DNA from: an uncultured Prevotellaceae bacterium
GTDB lineage: Bacteria > Bacteroidota > Bacteroidia > Bacteroidales > Bacteroidaceae
NCBI GenBank assembly: GCA_900316975.1
Contig: ONFA01000012.1
Location: 1 to 64,000, forward strand
Reading direction: 5' to 3'
Length of the DNA: 64,000 nucleotides
Position numbers and translations under genes: made by a program. The notes under the pieces are model-generated. The model saw nothing but the letters and a program-made list of their open reading frames with translations. It searched no databases and had not been told where the DNA came from. Shown here one piece after another: positions 18,902 through 27,797 of this stretch. Positions within the stretch are counted from its first letter, which is position 1. Each line of letters starts with the position of its first letter.

Positions 18902-21298
18902 ATGAATGACCGTGTGAAGCGGCTGCACCAGCAGAGCATCGACACGCCCACCACGCTCACCATCGAACGTGCGCTCATCGAGACGGCGTTCTATAAGGAG
19001 AACTATGACAAGATGCCCAACTGCATCCTGCGTGCCAAGAATTTCTATGAGATTTGCAAGAAGAAGACCATCTATATCGGTGCAGACGAACTGATTGTGG
19101 GTGAGCGTGGACCTGTGCCCAAGGCGGTGCCCACCTTCCCCGAACTGACGTGCCACTCGGTGGAAGACCTCCACACGCTGGACACCCGTGAGTTGCAGCC
19201 CTACCACATCAGCCAGGAAGACATCGACACCTATGCCCGCGAGGTGATTCCCTATTGGGAAGGCCGCACGCAACGAGAGCGCATCTTCAGCCATGTGAGC
19301 AAGGAGTGGGAAGAGGCTTATCATGCGGGCGTGTTCACCGAGTTTATGGAACAGCGTGCAGGTGGACATACGGCGATGGACGGCAAGATGTATCGTCGTG
19401 GCTTGCTCGACTGCAAGGCACTCATTGCCAAGACCCTCGCCGAACTCGACTTCATCAACGACCCCGAAGCCACCGACAAGCAGCAGGAACTGCAGGCCAT
19501 GGACATCTCGTGCGATGCTGCCATCCTGTTTGCGGAGCGGCATGCAGAACTCGCAGAGAAGATGGCTGCCGAAGAAAGCGACCCACAACGGAAGGAAGAG
19601 TTGCTGAAGATTGCCGACGTGTGCCGTTGGGTGCCGGCCCATGCACCAAGGGATATGCAGGAGGCCATTCAGATGTACTGGTTTGTGCATCTGGGCACCG
19701 TGACCGAACTGAACGGATGGGACTGCATGAATCCGGGCCACATTGACCAGCACCTCTTCCCGTTCTATCAGAAGGGACTGGCCGACGGCACGATGACGCG
19801 TGAGAAGGCAAAGGAGCTGCTGTCCTGCTTCTGGATTAAGTTCAACAACCAGCCCGCCCCGCCCAAAGTGGGCATTACGGCTTTGGAGTCGGGCACTTAC
19901 AACGACTTCACCAACATCAACATAGGCGGCATCGACCGCGAAGGGAAGAATGCCGTGAACGAACTTTCCTACATCATTCTGGAGATTCAGGAGGAACTGC
20001 ACGAACTGCAACCCGGGCTCTCCATCCATGTGAGCAAGGTCACGCCCGACGAGTTCGTGATGGCAGGTGCCAAGGTGATTCGTCAGGGTCACGGCTATCC
20101 CTCCGTCTTCAATCCCGACACCTACACGAAGGAACTGGTGCGGCAGGGCAAGACGCAGGAGGATGCCAACGAAGGCGGCTGTTCGGGCTGCATCGAGGTG
20201 GGTGCTTTCGGCAAGGAGGCCTACATCCTCACGGGCTATCTGAACACGCCCAAGATTCTGGAAATCACGCTCAACAACGGCATCGACCCCATGACGGGCA
20301 AACGGTTGGGCTTGGAGACGGGCGACCCACGCACGTTCACTTCGTATGAACAACTCTACGAAGCCTATCACAAGCAGATGCTCTATTTCGTGAACATGAA
20401 ACTGGCAGTGAACAACTACATCGAGCGCATGTTCTCGCTCTATGCACCAGCCACGTTCCTCTCGCTCTTCATCGACGACTGCATCACTCGTGGACGCGAC
20501 TACTATAGCGGTGGTGCACGATACAACACCACCTACATCCAATGCACGGGTCTCGGCACCATCACCGACTGCCTCGCCACGCTGAAGAAGCATGTGTTTG
20601 AGGACAAGAAGTTCACGATGGACGAACTGCTGAAGGCCGTTGCCTCCAACTGGGGCCGCGACGAAAACTGTCAACTCTCAACTGTCAACTCTCAACCGGA
20701 GAAGATGCGACAGTTCATCATGAACCGCACTCCTTTCTTCGGCAACGATGATGACTATGCCGACTCCATTGCCGTGAAGGTGTATGACGACCTCGTGAAG
20801 GCCATCGAGGGACACCCCAACACCCGTGGCGGCAAGACACAACTGAACATGCTCTCCACCACCTGCCACAACTACTTCGGCTCTGTTTGCGGTGCATCGG
20901 TCAATGGCCGTCTGGCTCACTTCGCCATCAGCGACGGCACATCACCTGCTCATGGTGCCGACACGAATGGCCCGACGGCGGTCATCAAGTCATTGGGCAA
21001 ACTCGACCAGACTAAGTCGGGCGGCACCCTGCTCAACGTGCGCTTCGTGCCTTCGCTCTTGAAGCGCGACGAAGACTTGAAGAAACTCGTCTCGCTCATC
21101 CGCGCTTACTTCTCGATGGGAGGGCACCACATCCAGTTCAACATTGTCGATACGCAGACCCTGCTCGATGCCCAGCAGCAACCTGATGACTACAAAGACC
21201 TGCTCGTCCGCGTGGCTGGCTACTCCGACTACTTCAACGACATGACGGAGCAACTGCAGAACGAGATTATTGCACGAACGGAGAACGACGAATTCTGA
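18902..21298 (+). CDS. Glycyl radical enzyme, trans-4-hydroxy-L-proline dehydratase-like (HypD type)
   Basis: About 798 residues in the PFL-like family. The catalytic thiyl cysteine and base lie in GGCSGCIEVGAFGKEAYI, and the glycyl radical loop is LVRVAGYSDYF near the C-terminus. The cysteine-loop sequence followed by LTGYLNTPKILEITLNNG resembles HypD, which dehydrates hydroxyproline to pyrroline-5-carboxylate. Its activase and proB/proA lie downstream, consistent with proline metabolism. I chose MNDRVKRLHQQS as start because the family begins shortly before a SIERA-like motif (here TIERA) and length then fits; an ATG at 18824 is also open. Oddity: about 12 residues (NCQLSTVNSQPE) derive from an intergenic repeat at 20668-20700. 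Other GRE diol or amino-acid lyases cannot be excluded. Confidence 0.75.
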   Translation: MNDRVKRLHQQSIDTPTTLTIERALIETAFYKENYDKMPNCILRAKNFYEICKKKTIYIGADELIVGERGPVPKAVPTFPELTCHSVEDLHTLDTRELQPYHISQEDIDTYAREVIPYWEGRTQRERIFSHVSKEWEEAYHAGVFTEFMEQRAGGHTAMDGKMYRRGLLDCKALIAKTLAELDFINDPEATDKQQELQAMDISCDAAILFAERHAELAEKMAAEESDPQRKEELLKIADVCRWVPAHAPRDMQEAIQMYWFVHLGTVTELNGWDCMNPGHIDQHLFPFYQKGLADGTMTREKAKELLSCFWIKFNNQPAPPKVGITALESGTYNDFTNINIGGIDREGKNAVNELSYIILEIQEELHELQPGLSIHVSKVTPDEFVMAGAKVIRQGHGYPSVFNPDTYTKELVRQGKTQEDANEGGCSGCIEVGAFGKEAYILTGYLNTPKILEITLNNGIDPMTGKRLGLETGDPRTFTSYEQLYEAYHKQMLYFVNMKLAVNNYIERMFSLYAPATFLSLFIDDCITRGRDYYSGGARYNTTYIQCTGLGTITDCLATLKKHVFEDKKFTMDELLKAVASNWGRDENCQLSTVNSQPEKMRQFIMNRTPFFGNDDDYADSIAVKVYDDLVKAIEGHPNTRGGKTQLNMLSTTCHNYFGSVCGASVNGRLAHFAISDGTSPAHGADTNGPTAVIKSLGKLDQTKSGGTLLNVRFVPSLLKRDEDLKKLVSLIRAYFSMGGHHIQFNIVDTQTLLDAQQQPDDYKDLLVRVAGYSDYFNDMTEQLQNEIIARTENDEF

Positions 21299-21310
21299 AA
21301 GACGAAGAAT

Positions 21311-21823
21311 ATGACACGAGACATTTTCCTTGCCGGTGGCTGTTTCTGGGGCACCGAGCATTACTTCAAGCAGATAGAAGGGGTGGTGAACACCGAGGTG
21401 GGTTTTGCCAACGGACATACCGCCGACCCTACATACAAAGAGGTTTATACCGACACGACGGGCTATGCCGAGACCGTGCGCATAGAGTATGACGATGCAG
21501 TGGTCGATTTGGAGTTCCTGCTCCAAATGTTCTTCTGTGCCATCGACCCCACGAGCCTGAACAAGCAGGGACACGATGAAGGCACACGCTACCGCACTGG
21601 GGTTTATTACACCTCAGAGGACGACCTGCCCGTCATCGAGAAGGTGTTTGCCGAAGAGCAGAAGAAACTGGATGCCCCTATCGCCGTAGAGGTGGAGCCG
21701 TTGCTGTGCTTCTATCCCGCCGATGAGTCGCACCAAGACTACCTCGACAAGAATCCTGCTGGTTACTGCCACCTGCCTGTGGAGCTGTTCGAGTTTGCGA
21801 GAAACGCAAAAAAGAAACCATAA
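21311..21823 (+). CDS. msrA: Peptide methionine sulfoxide reductase A
   Basis: A 170-residue enzyme reducing methionine-S-sulfoxide. The catalytic motif GGCFWGTEHYF is at residues 9-19, followed by GVVNTEVGFANGHT and TGYAETVRIEYDD. Twelve bases separate it from the glycyl radical enzyme gene. No MsrB domain is fused. Placement in a radical-enzyme operon suggests a role in oxidative damage repair, by inference. Confidence 0.95.
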   Translation: MTRDIFLAGGCFWGTEHYFKQIEGVVNTEVGFANGHTADPTYKEVYTDTTGYAETVRIEYDDAVVDLEFLLQMFFCAIDPTSLNKQGHDEGTRYRTGVYYTSEDDLPVIEKVFAEEQKKLDAPIAVEVEPLLCFYPADESHQDYLDKNPAGYCHLPVELFEFARNAKKKP

Positions 21824-21824
21824 A

Positions 21825-21856
21825 TTTGTTTATTCCTTCGCATAGTCGTAACTTTG
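21825..21856 (+). promoter_or_regulatory. Promoter of the activase gene
   Basis: TTTG at 21825-21828, a 20-base spacer and TAACTTTG at 21849-21856 form a full Bacteroidota promoter just after the msrA stop. It shows the activase starts at 21884 (not at the earlier ATG at 21854, which overlaps the -7 box). Confidence 0.75.
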
Positions 21857-21883
21857 CAAAGATTTTCAGCAAGAAGGACGTCC

Positions 21884-22789
21884 ATGGCACTGATTTTTGA
21901 CATCAAGCGCTTTGCCATCAATGATGGGCCTGGCATACGGACAACCCTCTTCATGAAGGGGTGCCCATTACGCTGTGTGTGGTGCCACAACCCAGAAGGA
22001 TTTGATGAGAAGCCCGTCAAGATGTACACCAAGAAAAAATGCATTGGTTGTCAGACATGCGTGGAAGTATGTCCGCAGAAGAATCTGGTGCTGACGACTG
22101 AGGGCATCAAAGACTTGGGACATTGCACCGCTTGCGGCAAATGTACAAACGAGTGCCCCACCCTTGCCTTGGAAATGGCTGGCAAGGAGTGGAAGATGGA
22201 AGACTTGATGGCTGAAGTGGAGAAGGAACGACAAGTGATGGAAGAGAGCGGTGGTGGGGTGACGATATGCGGAGGAGAGCCACTGATGCATACAGACTAC
22301 CTGTGCGAAGTGCTGAACGAGTTGAGCAAAAGAGGCTTTCACCGAACTGTCGATACGACCTTGTTTGCATCACCAGAAAAGGTCAAGAAGGTGGCGGAAC
22401 GCTGCGAACTCTTCTTGGTGGACTTGAAGTTGATGGACAGTGCAAAGCACCGATTCTACACCCAGGTCGGGAACGAGCAAATACTGTCGAACATCCGACT
22501 ATTGAGCGAGATTGGACATCCGTTCTGGATTCGTATTCCATTCATTGCGGGAGTGAACGCCGACGAGGAAAACCTGACCGCTTCTGCCGAATTCCTCTCC
22601 ACATTGCCCACCAAACCCCAAATGGTGAATCTATTGGTCTATCACGATGTCGGCATCGGCAAGCATGCACGACTGGGCACGACATACAACCCCGACAACA
22701 TCAAGATGGAAGCCCCTTCGGAGGAGATGCAGCAAAAGGCACTCGACATCATGCAAGCGCACGGGCTGAACACGAAGATTGGAGGGTGA
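21884..22789 (+). CDS. Glycyl-radical enzyme activating enzyme (radical SAM)
   Basis: A 301-residue radical SAM activase. The SAM-cluster motif is CPLRCVWC (CxxxCxxC, about residues 26-33). Two inserted ferredoxin-type [4Fe-4S] motifs follow, CIGCQTCVEVCP and CTACGKCTNECP, as in activases of non-PFL glycyl radical enzymes. GGGVTICGGEPLMH is the conserved glycine/SAM-binding stretch. It generates the glycyl radical on the dehydratase two genes upstream. It has its own promoter, so its expression may be partly independent. Confidence 0.92.
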   Translation: MALIFDIKRFAINDGPGIRTTLFMKGCPLRCVWCHNPEGFDEKPVKMYTKKKCIGCQTCVEVCPQKNLVLTTEGIKDLGHCTACGKCTNECPTLALEMAGKEWKMEDLMAEVEKERQVMEESGGGVTICGGEPLMHTDYLCEVLNELSKRGFHRTVDTTLFASPEKVKKVAERCELFLVDLKLMDSAKHRFYTQVGNEQILSNIRLLSEIGHPFWIRIPFIAGVNADEENLTASAEFLSTLPTKPQMVNLLVYHDVGIGKHARLGTTYNPDNIKMEAPSEEMQQKALDIMQAHGLNTKIGG

Positions 22790-22837
22790 AGCAACGATGC
22801 GCATCAAAAGGAAAGATTTAACACCTATTATAAAGAT

Positions 22838-23602
22838 ATGAGATTAACAATTAAAATTGGCAGCAACGTGTTGACGAGGCAAGATGGATCATTAGATGTG
22901 ACCCGCATGTCAGCATTGGTTGACCAAATTGCGCAACTACGCAGCCAAGGACATGAAATCATCCTCGTATCTTCCGGTGCTGTGGCAAGCGGAAGGAGCG
23001 AACTCAAACACATCCAGCACGATCTTGATTCGGTTGACCAGCGGCAACTCTTTTCAGCCGTAGGACAGGCGAAACTCATCAACCGCTATTTTGAGTTGTT
23101 CAGAGAGTACGGCATCCCCGTAGGGCAGGTACTGACCACCAAGGAGAACTTCTCTGACTCCGAACACCGCAAGAATCAGGAGAACTGCATGCGTGTGATG
23201 CTAGAGAACCAGGTTTTGCCCATCGTGAACGAGAACGACACCGTGTCGGTGACGGAACTGATGTTCACCGATAACGACGAACTCTCTGGACTTATTGCAC
23301 GCATGACCCAATCGCAGATGCTCATTATCCTGAGCAACATCGATGGCATCTATACGGGCGACCCAGCCAACCCTGCATCCAAACTCATCCGCACGATTGA
23401 ACCAGGCAAGAATCTGGACGAATACATCCAAGAGAAAAAATCAAGTGCTGGACGTGGTGGCATGCAGAGCAAATCGAATGTGGCAACACAAACAGCAGTC
23501 GCTGGCATCAGCGTCATCATTGCCAACGGAAAGAGAGAGGACATATTGATGAAACTTATGAACGATAGGGGAAACACACCCTGCACAGAATTTTTATGTT
23601 AG
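22838..23602 (+). CDS. proB: Glutamate 5-kinase, catalytic domain only
   Basis: A 254-residue amino acid kinase phosphorylating L-glutamate, the first step of proline synthesis. Motifs: [54 protein letters not shown]. It lacks the C-terminal PUA domain of the roughly 367-residue E. coli enzyme. This PUA-less form is known in the family but may change proline feedback. It overlaps proA by 7 bases, so the two are coupled. Confidence 0.92.
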   Translation: MRLTIKIGSNVLTRQDGSLDVTRMSALVDQIAQLRSQGHEIILVSSGAVASGRSELKHIQHDLDSVDQRQLFSAVGQAKLINRYFELFREYGIPVGQVLTTKENFSDSEHRKNQENCMRVMLENQVLPIVNENDTVSVTELMFTDNDELSGLIARMTQSQMLIILSNIDGIYTGDPANPASKLIRTIEPGKNLDEYIQEKKSSAGRGGMQSKSNVATQTAVAGISVIIANGKREDILMKLMNDRGNTPCTEFLC

Positions 23603-24843
23603 AAGAAATATTTCAGCAAGCAAAGGAGGCAAGCATAGACCTTGCCCTGCTCGACAACGACACCATCAACAAGGTGCTGTTGGCTGTGGCAGACAAAGCC
23701 ATCGAAGCAACCGACACCATCTTGGCTGCCAACGCCAAAGACCTTAGCCGCATGGACGAAGCCAACCCCATGTATGACCGTCTGAAACTGACTCGCCAGC
23801 GCATCGAAGGCATCGCCGGCGACACACGCAACGTGGCATCGCTCCCCTCTCCGCTGGGCAAAGTGCTGAAGCATGCAGTACTTCCCAACGGTCTCGACAT
23901 CAAGCGCGTCAGCGTTCCGTTCGGTGTCATCGGTATTGTCTATGAAGCACGTCCCAATGTTACGTTCGATGTCTTTTCCCTGTGCCTCAAAGCGGGCAGC
24001 GCCTGCATCCTGAAAGGCGGCAAAGATGCCGACGACAGCAATCGCGCCATCGTCAGCCTCATCCAGTCCGTGCTCAAGGACTTTGGCATCAACGAGCATG
24101 CCATCACCCTCATGCCTGCCACCCACGAGGCGACAGGTGCCCTGCTGCATGCCAACGGATATGTTGACCTTGTCATTCCCCGCGGCAGCAAACGCCTCAT
24201 CGACTTCGTGCGCCAAGAGGCTTCAGTGCCTGTCATCGAGACAGGTGCCGGTGTCTGCCATGCCTATTTTGACAAAGATGGCGACCTTGAGAAAGGGGCT
24301 CGCATCATCAACAATGCCAAGACTCGCCGCGTGAGCGTGTGCAATGCCCTCGACTGCACACTGGTTCATGCCGACCGCCTCGCCGACCTCCCCACCCTTT
24401 GCGCACCTCTGAAAGAAAGCAACGTACTCATTTACGCAGATGAGCCATCCCTCGCTGTACTCAAGGACAACTATCCCCAAGACCTTTTGAGACCCTCCAC
24501 CGAGGAGAGTTACGGCACCGAGTTTCAAGCCTATACGATGGCTATCAAGACTGTCATTTCAGCCAACGAGGCCATCCGTCACATCCGTCGTTTCGGTTCT
24601 GGGCACTCCGAGTGCATCATCACAGAAAACCGCACCACGGCTGACCAGTTCCTCGCCCAAGTAGATGCAGCCTGTGTTTATCACAACGCACCAACCTCCT
24701 TCACCGATGGCGCCCAATTCGGGCTTGGTGCAGAAATTGGCATTTCGACACAGAAACTCCATGCACGTGGACCTATGGCACTCGAAGAAATCTGTACATA
24801 CAAGTGGTTGATTGAAGGTAACGGACAAGTACGCCCCCAATAA
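23596..24843 (+). CDS. proA: Glutamate-5-semialdehyde dehydrogenase (gamma-glutamyl phosphate reductase)
   Basis: A 415-residue aldehyde-dehydrogenase-fold enzyme that reduces gamma-glutamyl phosphate with NADPH. Motifs: [46 protein letters not shown] and the catalytic cysteine in [16 protein letters not shown]. Standard length. It is translated from an overlap with proB. The product cyclises to pyrroline-5-carboxylate, the same intermediate made by the HypD-type dehydratase encoded upstream. Confidence 0.95.
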   Translation: MLEEIFQQAKEASIDLALLDNDTINKVLLAVADKAIEATDTILAANAKDLSRMDEANPMYDRLKLTRQRIEGIAGDTRNVASLPSPLGKVLKHAVLPNGLDIKRVSVPFGVIGIVYEARPNVTFDVFSLCLKAGSACILKGGKDADDSNRAIVSLIQSVLKDFGINEHAITLMPATHEATGALLHANGYVDLVIPRGSKRLIDFVRQEASVPVIETGAGVCHAYFDKDGDLEKGARIINNAKTRRVSVCNALDCTLVHADRLADLPTLCAPLKESNVLIYADEPSLAVLKDNYPQDLLRPSTEESYGTEFQAYTMAIKTVISANEAIRHIRRFGSGHSECIITENRTTADQFLAQVDAACVYHNAPTSFTDGAQFGLGAEIGISTQKLHARGPMALEEICTYKWLIEGNGQVRPQ

Positions 24844-24884
24844 AACCGCTTGTTCACGAGCAAGTCATTTGTGTTTTCAAAAAC

Positions 24885-24924
24885 CGTACCCCTCGACTAC
24901 GGCATTTCGTAGTCGAGGGGTACG
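24885..24924. repeat. REP-like palindrome, copy 2
   Basis: The same 17-bp perfect stem as at 10469-10508 (arms 24885-24901 and 24908-24924) with a different 6-base loop. It lies between the convergent proA and DUF4834 genes. Confidence 0.8.
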
Positions 24925-24941
24925 CTATATTGATAAGTCAA

Positions 24942-24981
24942 AATAAAAGCGAGAAGCCAAATCTGACTCCTCGCTTTTATT
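24942..24981 (-). terminator. Hairpin terminator at the end of the DUF4834 gene
   Basis: AATAAAAGCGAG (24942-24953) pairs with CTCGCTTTTATT (24970-24981) across 16 bases. The stem contains the DUF4834 stop region and yields a T-rich 3' end in either direction. Confidence 0.6.
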
Positions 24982-25282
24982 CTTTCACTTCCTCAAACTC
25001 CACATACGTTCCTTCGTTCTGCCCAAACATCTTTCCGTCCTTTTGAGCATCACCTCCACTTGCCTTTCCTTTATTATTATATGTATGTGAAGAACCGCCA
25101 GATGATGACGATTTGGCAGACCCCTGTCGGGCATTTTGCTTTCCATGTCCCGTGAAGAGTCGGTACAGAGCCTTCAGATTGCCCAAGCCACCCACCAATC
25201 GGCTGATAAGAAAGAAACCGATGAAGATGAATACTAACGCAAAGAAAACAACGATAAATAAGGCTGTAAAGAATGCTTCCAT
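24977..25282 (-). CDS. DUF4834 family small membrane protein
   Basis: A 101-residue protein with one N-terminal membrane helix (FFTALFIVVFFALVFIFIGF), then a Gly/Ser-rich, low-complexity tail ending in an acidic YVEFEEVKE. The pattern matches DUF4834 of Bacteroidota; function unknown. It lies downstream of pssA on the same strand and may be co-transcribed with phospholipid genes. Confidence 0.75.
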   Translation of the reverse strand: MEAFFTALFIVVFFALVFIFIGFFLISRLVGGLGNLKALYRLFTGHGKQNARQGSAKSSSSGGSSHTYNNKGKASGGDAQKDGKMFGQNEGTYVEFEEVKE

Positions 25283-25321
25283 ATCTGTGCAGTCATTTGG
25301 ATGAAGGGGAGAATAGTCTCC

Positions 25322-26065
25322 TTAATCCTCATACTTAGGCAAATATGATGCCACAATAGACAATACGACATAAAGTCCGATGCAGGCAGCAGCAGCACGA
25401 CTCAGGCCAATCCATGGAACCTCGCCAAACAACAACCCGCCCAATATCAGAATCACGACCGAGAAGGACACAAAAATGATTTTCATCTTATCACTCTGCC
25501 ATGTCAACTTGCCCTTGAACGCAAACATCGGCACCTCGCACACCAACAACCAACAGAACAGAATCATGAACAAGAAGAGGAACAAAGCGTTGAAGCGCGG
25601 TCCTGTTAGCCAGGCTTCACTGCTCGAAATCAAAGCACCCCAGAAGATGGCATTTGCAGGAGTCGGCATACCAATAAACTCCGTATGTTGACGCTCGTCG
25701 ATGTTAAACTTGGCCAACCGCATAGCAGAGAAAGCCGTCATCAGGAAAGCCGTGAAAGGCATCACGCGAAAGAAGAACTCATCACCCATGAAAGCAGGAT
25801 AAGCCACATGATTGAACAATGTGAACAACATAGCCGAAGGAGCCACACCAAACGTGACACAATCAGCCAAAGAGTCAAGTTCCACTCCCAATTTGCCGCT
25901 GACACCAAGGGCACGAGCCACTTTCCCGTCAAAGAAATCGAAGAAGGCTCCCAGAAGAATAAAAAGAAAAGCAATCTGATAACCATGATAGAATGCCGCA
26001 TACGTGGCGACACATCCACAAATGAGATTGCAACAGGTGATGATATTGGGTATATGCTTTTTCAT
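25322..26065 (-). CDS. pssA: CDP-diacylglycerol-serine O-phosphatidyltransferase
   Basis: A 247-residue integral membrane enzyme making phosphatidylserine from CDP-diacylglycerol and serine. The CDP-alcohol phosphotransferase signature is intact: FDFFDGKVARALGVSG, then ELDSLAD (D-G-x2-A-R-x8-G-x3-D-x3-D). Several hydrophobic helices follow. It starts 22 bases after psd, which decarboxylates its product to phosphatidylethanolamine. Confidence 0.94.
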   Translation of the reverse strand: MKKHIPNIITCCNLICGCVATYAAFYHGYQIAFLFILLGAFFDFFDGKVARALGVSGKLGVELDSLADCVTFGVAPSAMLFTLFNHVAYPAFMGDEFFFRVMPFTAFLMTAFSAMRLAKFNIDERQHTEFIGMPTPANAIFWGALISSSEAWLTGPRFNALFLFLFMILFCWLLVCEVPMFAFKGKLTWQSDKMKIIFVSFSVVILILGGLLFGEVPWIGLSRAAAACIGLYVVLSIVASYLPKYED

Positions 26066-26087
26066 CTCTAAACGTAAACAATATTGA

Positions 26088-26795
26088 TTATTTCAATCGG
26101 GCAATCAACGTCTCGTCGCCCACTGTCGCCTGCCCCATCTTCACCAGCACCTCCGAATCCAATGGCAGATACACATCCACACGACTGCCAAACTTGATGA
26201 AACCCATGTGGTCGTCAATGTAGCACTCCTCACCCACTTTCGGATAAGTCACAATGCGACGCGCCAATGCACCAGCAATCTGACGAGCCATCACCTCCAC
26301 GCCATGCGCCGTGCGGATGACCACCATCGAACGCTCATTCTCGGTGCTCGCCTTAGGCAAGTAAGCCTTCAGATAATTGCCATCTTGATGCCCCACCTTC
26401 ACCACCGTTCCCTCACAAGGAATCCAGTTCGCGTGCACATTCGTCAAACTCATGAAAATGGAAATCATTAGACGCTTATCATGGAAGTACTCCGTCTCCT
26501 CCACCTCCTCTATTACCACAATGTGCCCATCAGCAGGTGCAACCACCGACTTGTTCGTCGGTCCATTGAACATACGGATGGGACAACGGAAAAAATTCAA
26601 CAAAATGCCGTACACCACCAGCACAATCGTAATGATGACATACGAGCCCCAGCACAACGAATCTTTTGCAAACCAGGCCAGACTAATGATGAACGCACCC
26701 AAACAGCCCGTGTAGAGCAACGTGTGCTTTCCTTCATGGTGGAGGCGGATTTTATTTCTTCGTTTATTATGTATCAGTGGTTTCTCTTTCGCCAT
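26088..26795 (-). CDS. psd: Phosphatidylserine decarboxylase, short form
   Basis: A 235-residue membrane-associated proenzyme. One or two N-terminal membrane segments ([36 protein letters not shown]) precede the conserved [19 protein letters not shown]. The C-terminal self-cleavage site is in [14 protein letters not shown], where Ser becomes the pyruvoyl group. The start was placed at [13 protein letters not shown] because a promoter (26817-26848) lies inside the longer open frame. It forms an operon with pssA. Confidence 0.93.
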   Translation of the reverse strand: MAKEKPLIHNKRRNKIRLHHEGKHTLLYTGCLGAFIISLAWFAKDSLCWGSYVIITIVLVVYGILLNFFRCPIRMFNGPTNKSVVAPADGHIVVIEEVEETEYFHDKRLMISIFMSLTNVHANWIPCEGTVVKVGHQDGNYLKAYLPKASTENERSMVVIRTAHGVEVMARQIAGALARRIVTYPKVGEECYIDDHMGFIKFGSRVDVYLPLDSEVLVKMGQATVGDETLIARLK

Positions 26796-26816
26796 GATAA
26801 TATCGCTTATACTATG

Positions 26817-26849
26817 CAAAGGTAGAGATATTTTCTTAAAAAACACAAA
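26817..26849 (-). promoter_or_regulatory. psd-pssA promoter
   Basis: On the minus strand, TTTG (26849-26846), a 21-base spacer and TACCTTTG (26824-26817), 22 bases before the psd ATG. Confidence 0.7.
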
Positions 26850-26885
26850 CAAAATGGAACTTTTCCACATTTTTCCACAAAAGTT

Positions 26886-26917
26886 TTTGGGAAATCCAAA
26901 AGAAAGCCCTAACTTTG
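26886..26917 (+). promoter_or_regulatory. Promoter of the tRNA pair
   Basis: TTTG at 26886-26889, a 20-base spacer and TAACTTTG at 26910-26917. It is divergent from the psd promoter and lies 78 bases before tRNA-Gln. Confidence 0.75.
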
Positions 26918-26994
26918 CACCCGCATTCGGCAAAAGACGAGCCTCGTCAACGAGTCTTTCCTTGTCTTTCCTCGCCGAACGCTTCAATGAGGAT

Positions 26995-27065
26995 TGTGCT
27001 ATGGTGTAATGGTAACACTACAGGTTTTGGTTCTGTCATTCCAGGTTCGAATCCTGGTAGCACAA
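26995..27065 (+). tRNA. tRNA-Gln (anticodon TTG)
   Basis: The acceptor arms TGTGCTA and TAGCACA pair fully. The D stem is GTGT/ACAC. The anticodon loop TTTTGGT has TTG at positions 34-36. The T arm is CCAGG-TTCGAAT-CCTGG. CCA is not encoded. It is first of two tRNAs transcribed rightward. Confidence 0.9.
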
Positions 27066-27127
27066 CCCAAGGAAAAAGGCATCCAAGGTTCCCCAAAGTA
27101 CCAAAGGTGTCATTTTTTCTCTCTGTT

Positions 27128-27201
27128 GGACTTGTAGCTCAGTTGGTTAGAGCAACAGACTCATAATCTGGAGGTCCTTGGTTCAAGCCCAAGCTGGTCC
27201 A
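27128..27201 (+). tRNA. tRNA with CAT anticodon (Met, or Ile2 if lysidinylated)
   Basis: D stem GCTC/GAGC, anticodon loop CTCATAA with CAT, T arm CTTGG-TTCAAGC-CCAAG. The acceptor arms GGACTTG and CTGGTCC contain one G-T wobble and one T-T mismatch at pairs 5-68 and 6-67. This suggests the 3' half has been replaced by integration. It is the attachment gene of the 25-kb element; its 3' 44 bases lie within the attL repeat. Elongator Met versus Ile2 is not decided. Confidence 0.85.
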
Positions 27202-27204
27202 CAC
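27158..27204 (+). repeat. attL, 47-bp direct repeat
   Basis: It runs from the anticodon stem to just past the tRNA 3' end and matches 52314-52360 at 43 of 47 positions. The four differences are T-stem pairs 50-64 and 51-63, changed on both sides so pairing is kept. Confidence 0.85.
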
Positions 27205-27211
27205 TAATAAT

Positions 27212-27246
27212 CAGCAACTTAGAAGAAATTCAAGTTGCTGGTTTTT
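27212..27246 (+). terminator. Terminator after the tRNA pair
   Basis: CAGCAACTT (27212-27220) pairs with AAGTTGCTG (27232-27240), followed by GTTTTTTATTT. It lies inside the element, so the element carries its own terminator for the tRNA operon. Confidence 0.75.
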
Positions 27247-27252
27247 TATTTC

Positions 27253-27271
27253 GGGAAAACAATGGGAAAAC
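27253..27271 (+). repeat. Candidate integrase arm-site pair, left end
   Basis: GGGAAAACAATGGGAAAAC, a doubled GGGAAAAC unit, occurs here and twice near the right end (52114-52132 and 52180-52198), all in the same orientation. A single GGGAAAAC lies at 27372-27379. Placement just inside attL and attR fits arm-type integrase binding sites; this is inference. Confidence 0.6.
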
Positions 27272-27443
27272 ACAAAGACTTTGTAAATTCTATGATTTTG
27301 TAATTTAGAGATTACAATTCCTACATTTTAAAAATAAGTAAAAATGGTGTCATGGGGTATCAACACCTAGTGGGAAAACATAGAACTTCTATTGTTGGGA
27401 GCGAAATAACGAGCATTATTCCTTAAGCAAACTGTAATATGAA

Positions 27444-27785
27444 TCAATATCGACGAGGCTGAACATAGTGAATCTCATACACCTTGTCGAAGTATTGTTC
27501 CCAATCGGATTTGCCATCACCTATCTTGAAACCATAGAACTTCGTTCCTGTCTTCTGATACTCCTTAAAACGCTGCATCAGCGCTTTGTCAGTTCGGGAA
27601 ATCAGAAAATCAGTAATCCACAGCACATCGGCATTCATATAGCGGTCATCATTGTTATCGAGCAAAGCAAAGGTCAAGTTCAACATCTTCTGTGCATCTA
27701 TTCCTCCTCCTATAAATGGGAAAACACCTTTTGCAAAGTTTTCTTGGTCTTCTTCTCTCATACCCATCCGTCCCATCGCCAGCAT
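27444..27785 (-). pseudogene. C-terminal fragment of a VWA-domain (CoxE/ViaA-like) protein
   Basis: 113 codons containing VFPFIGGGIDAQKMLN, NADVLWITDFLISR and FYGFKIGDG match the C-terminal half of the von Willebrand A domain in ViaA/CoxE-like partners of AAA ATPases (the DxxxxxD/ITDF region). The N-terminal part with the DxSxS MIDAS motif is absent; upstream sequence belongs to the NADAR gene. It is probably a leftover of an ATPase-VWA module at the element's left end. Confidence 0.6.
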
Positions 27786-27797
27786 CGCTCTTCAATG

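Noticed and set aside
18875..20674. 599-codon minus-strand frame opposite the glycyl radical enzyme
   Set aside because: A shadow of a G+C-rich conserved gene; no recognisable motifs or promoter.
26915..27166. 83-codon frame running across both tRNAs
   Set aside because: Overlaps two well-folded tRNA genes; not a protein gene.
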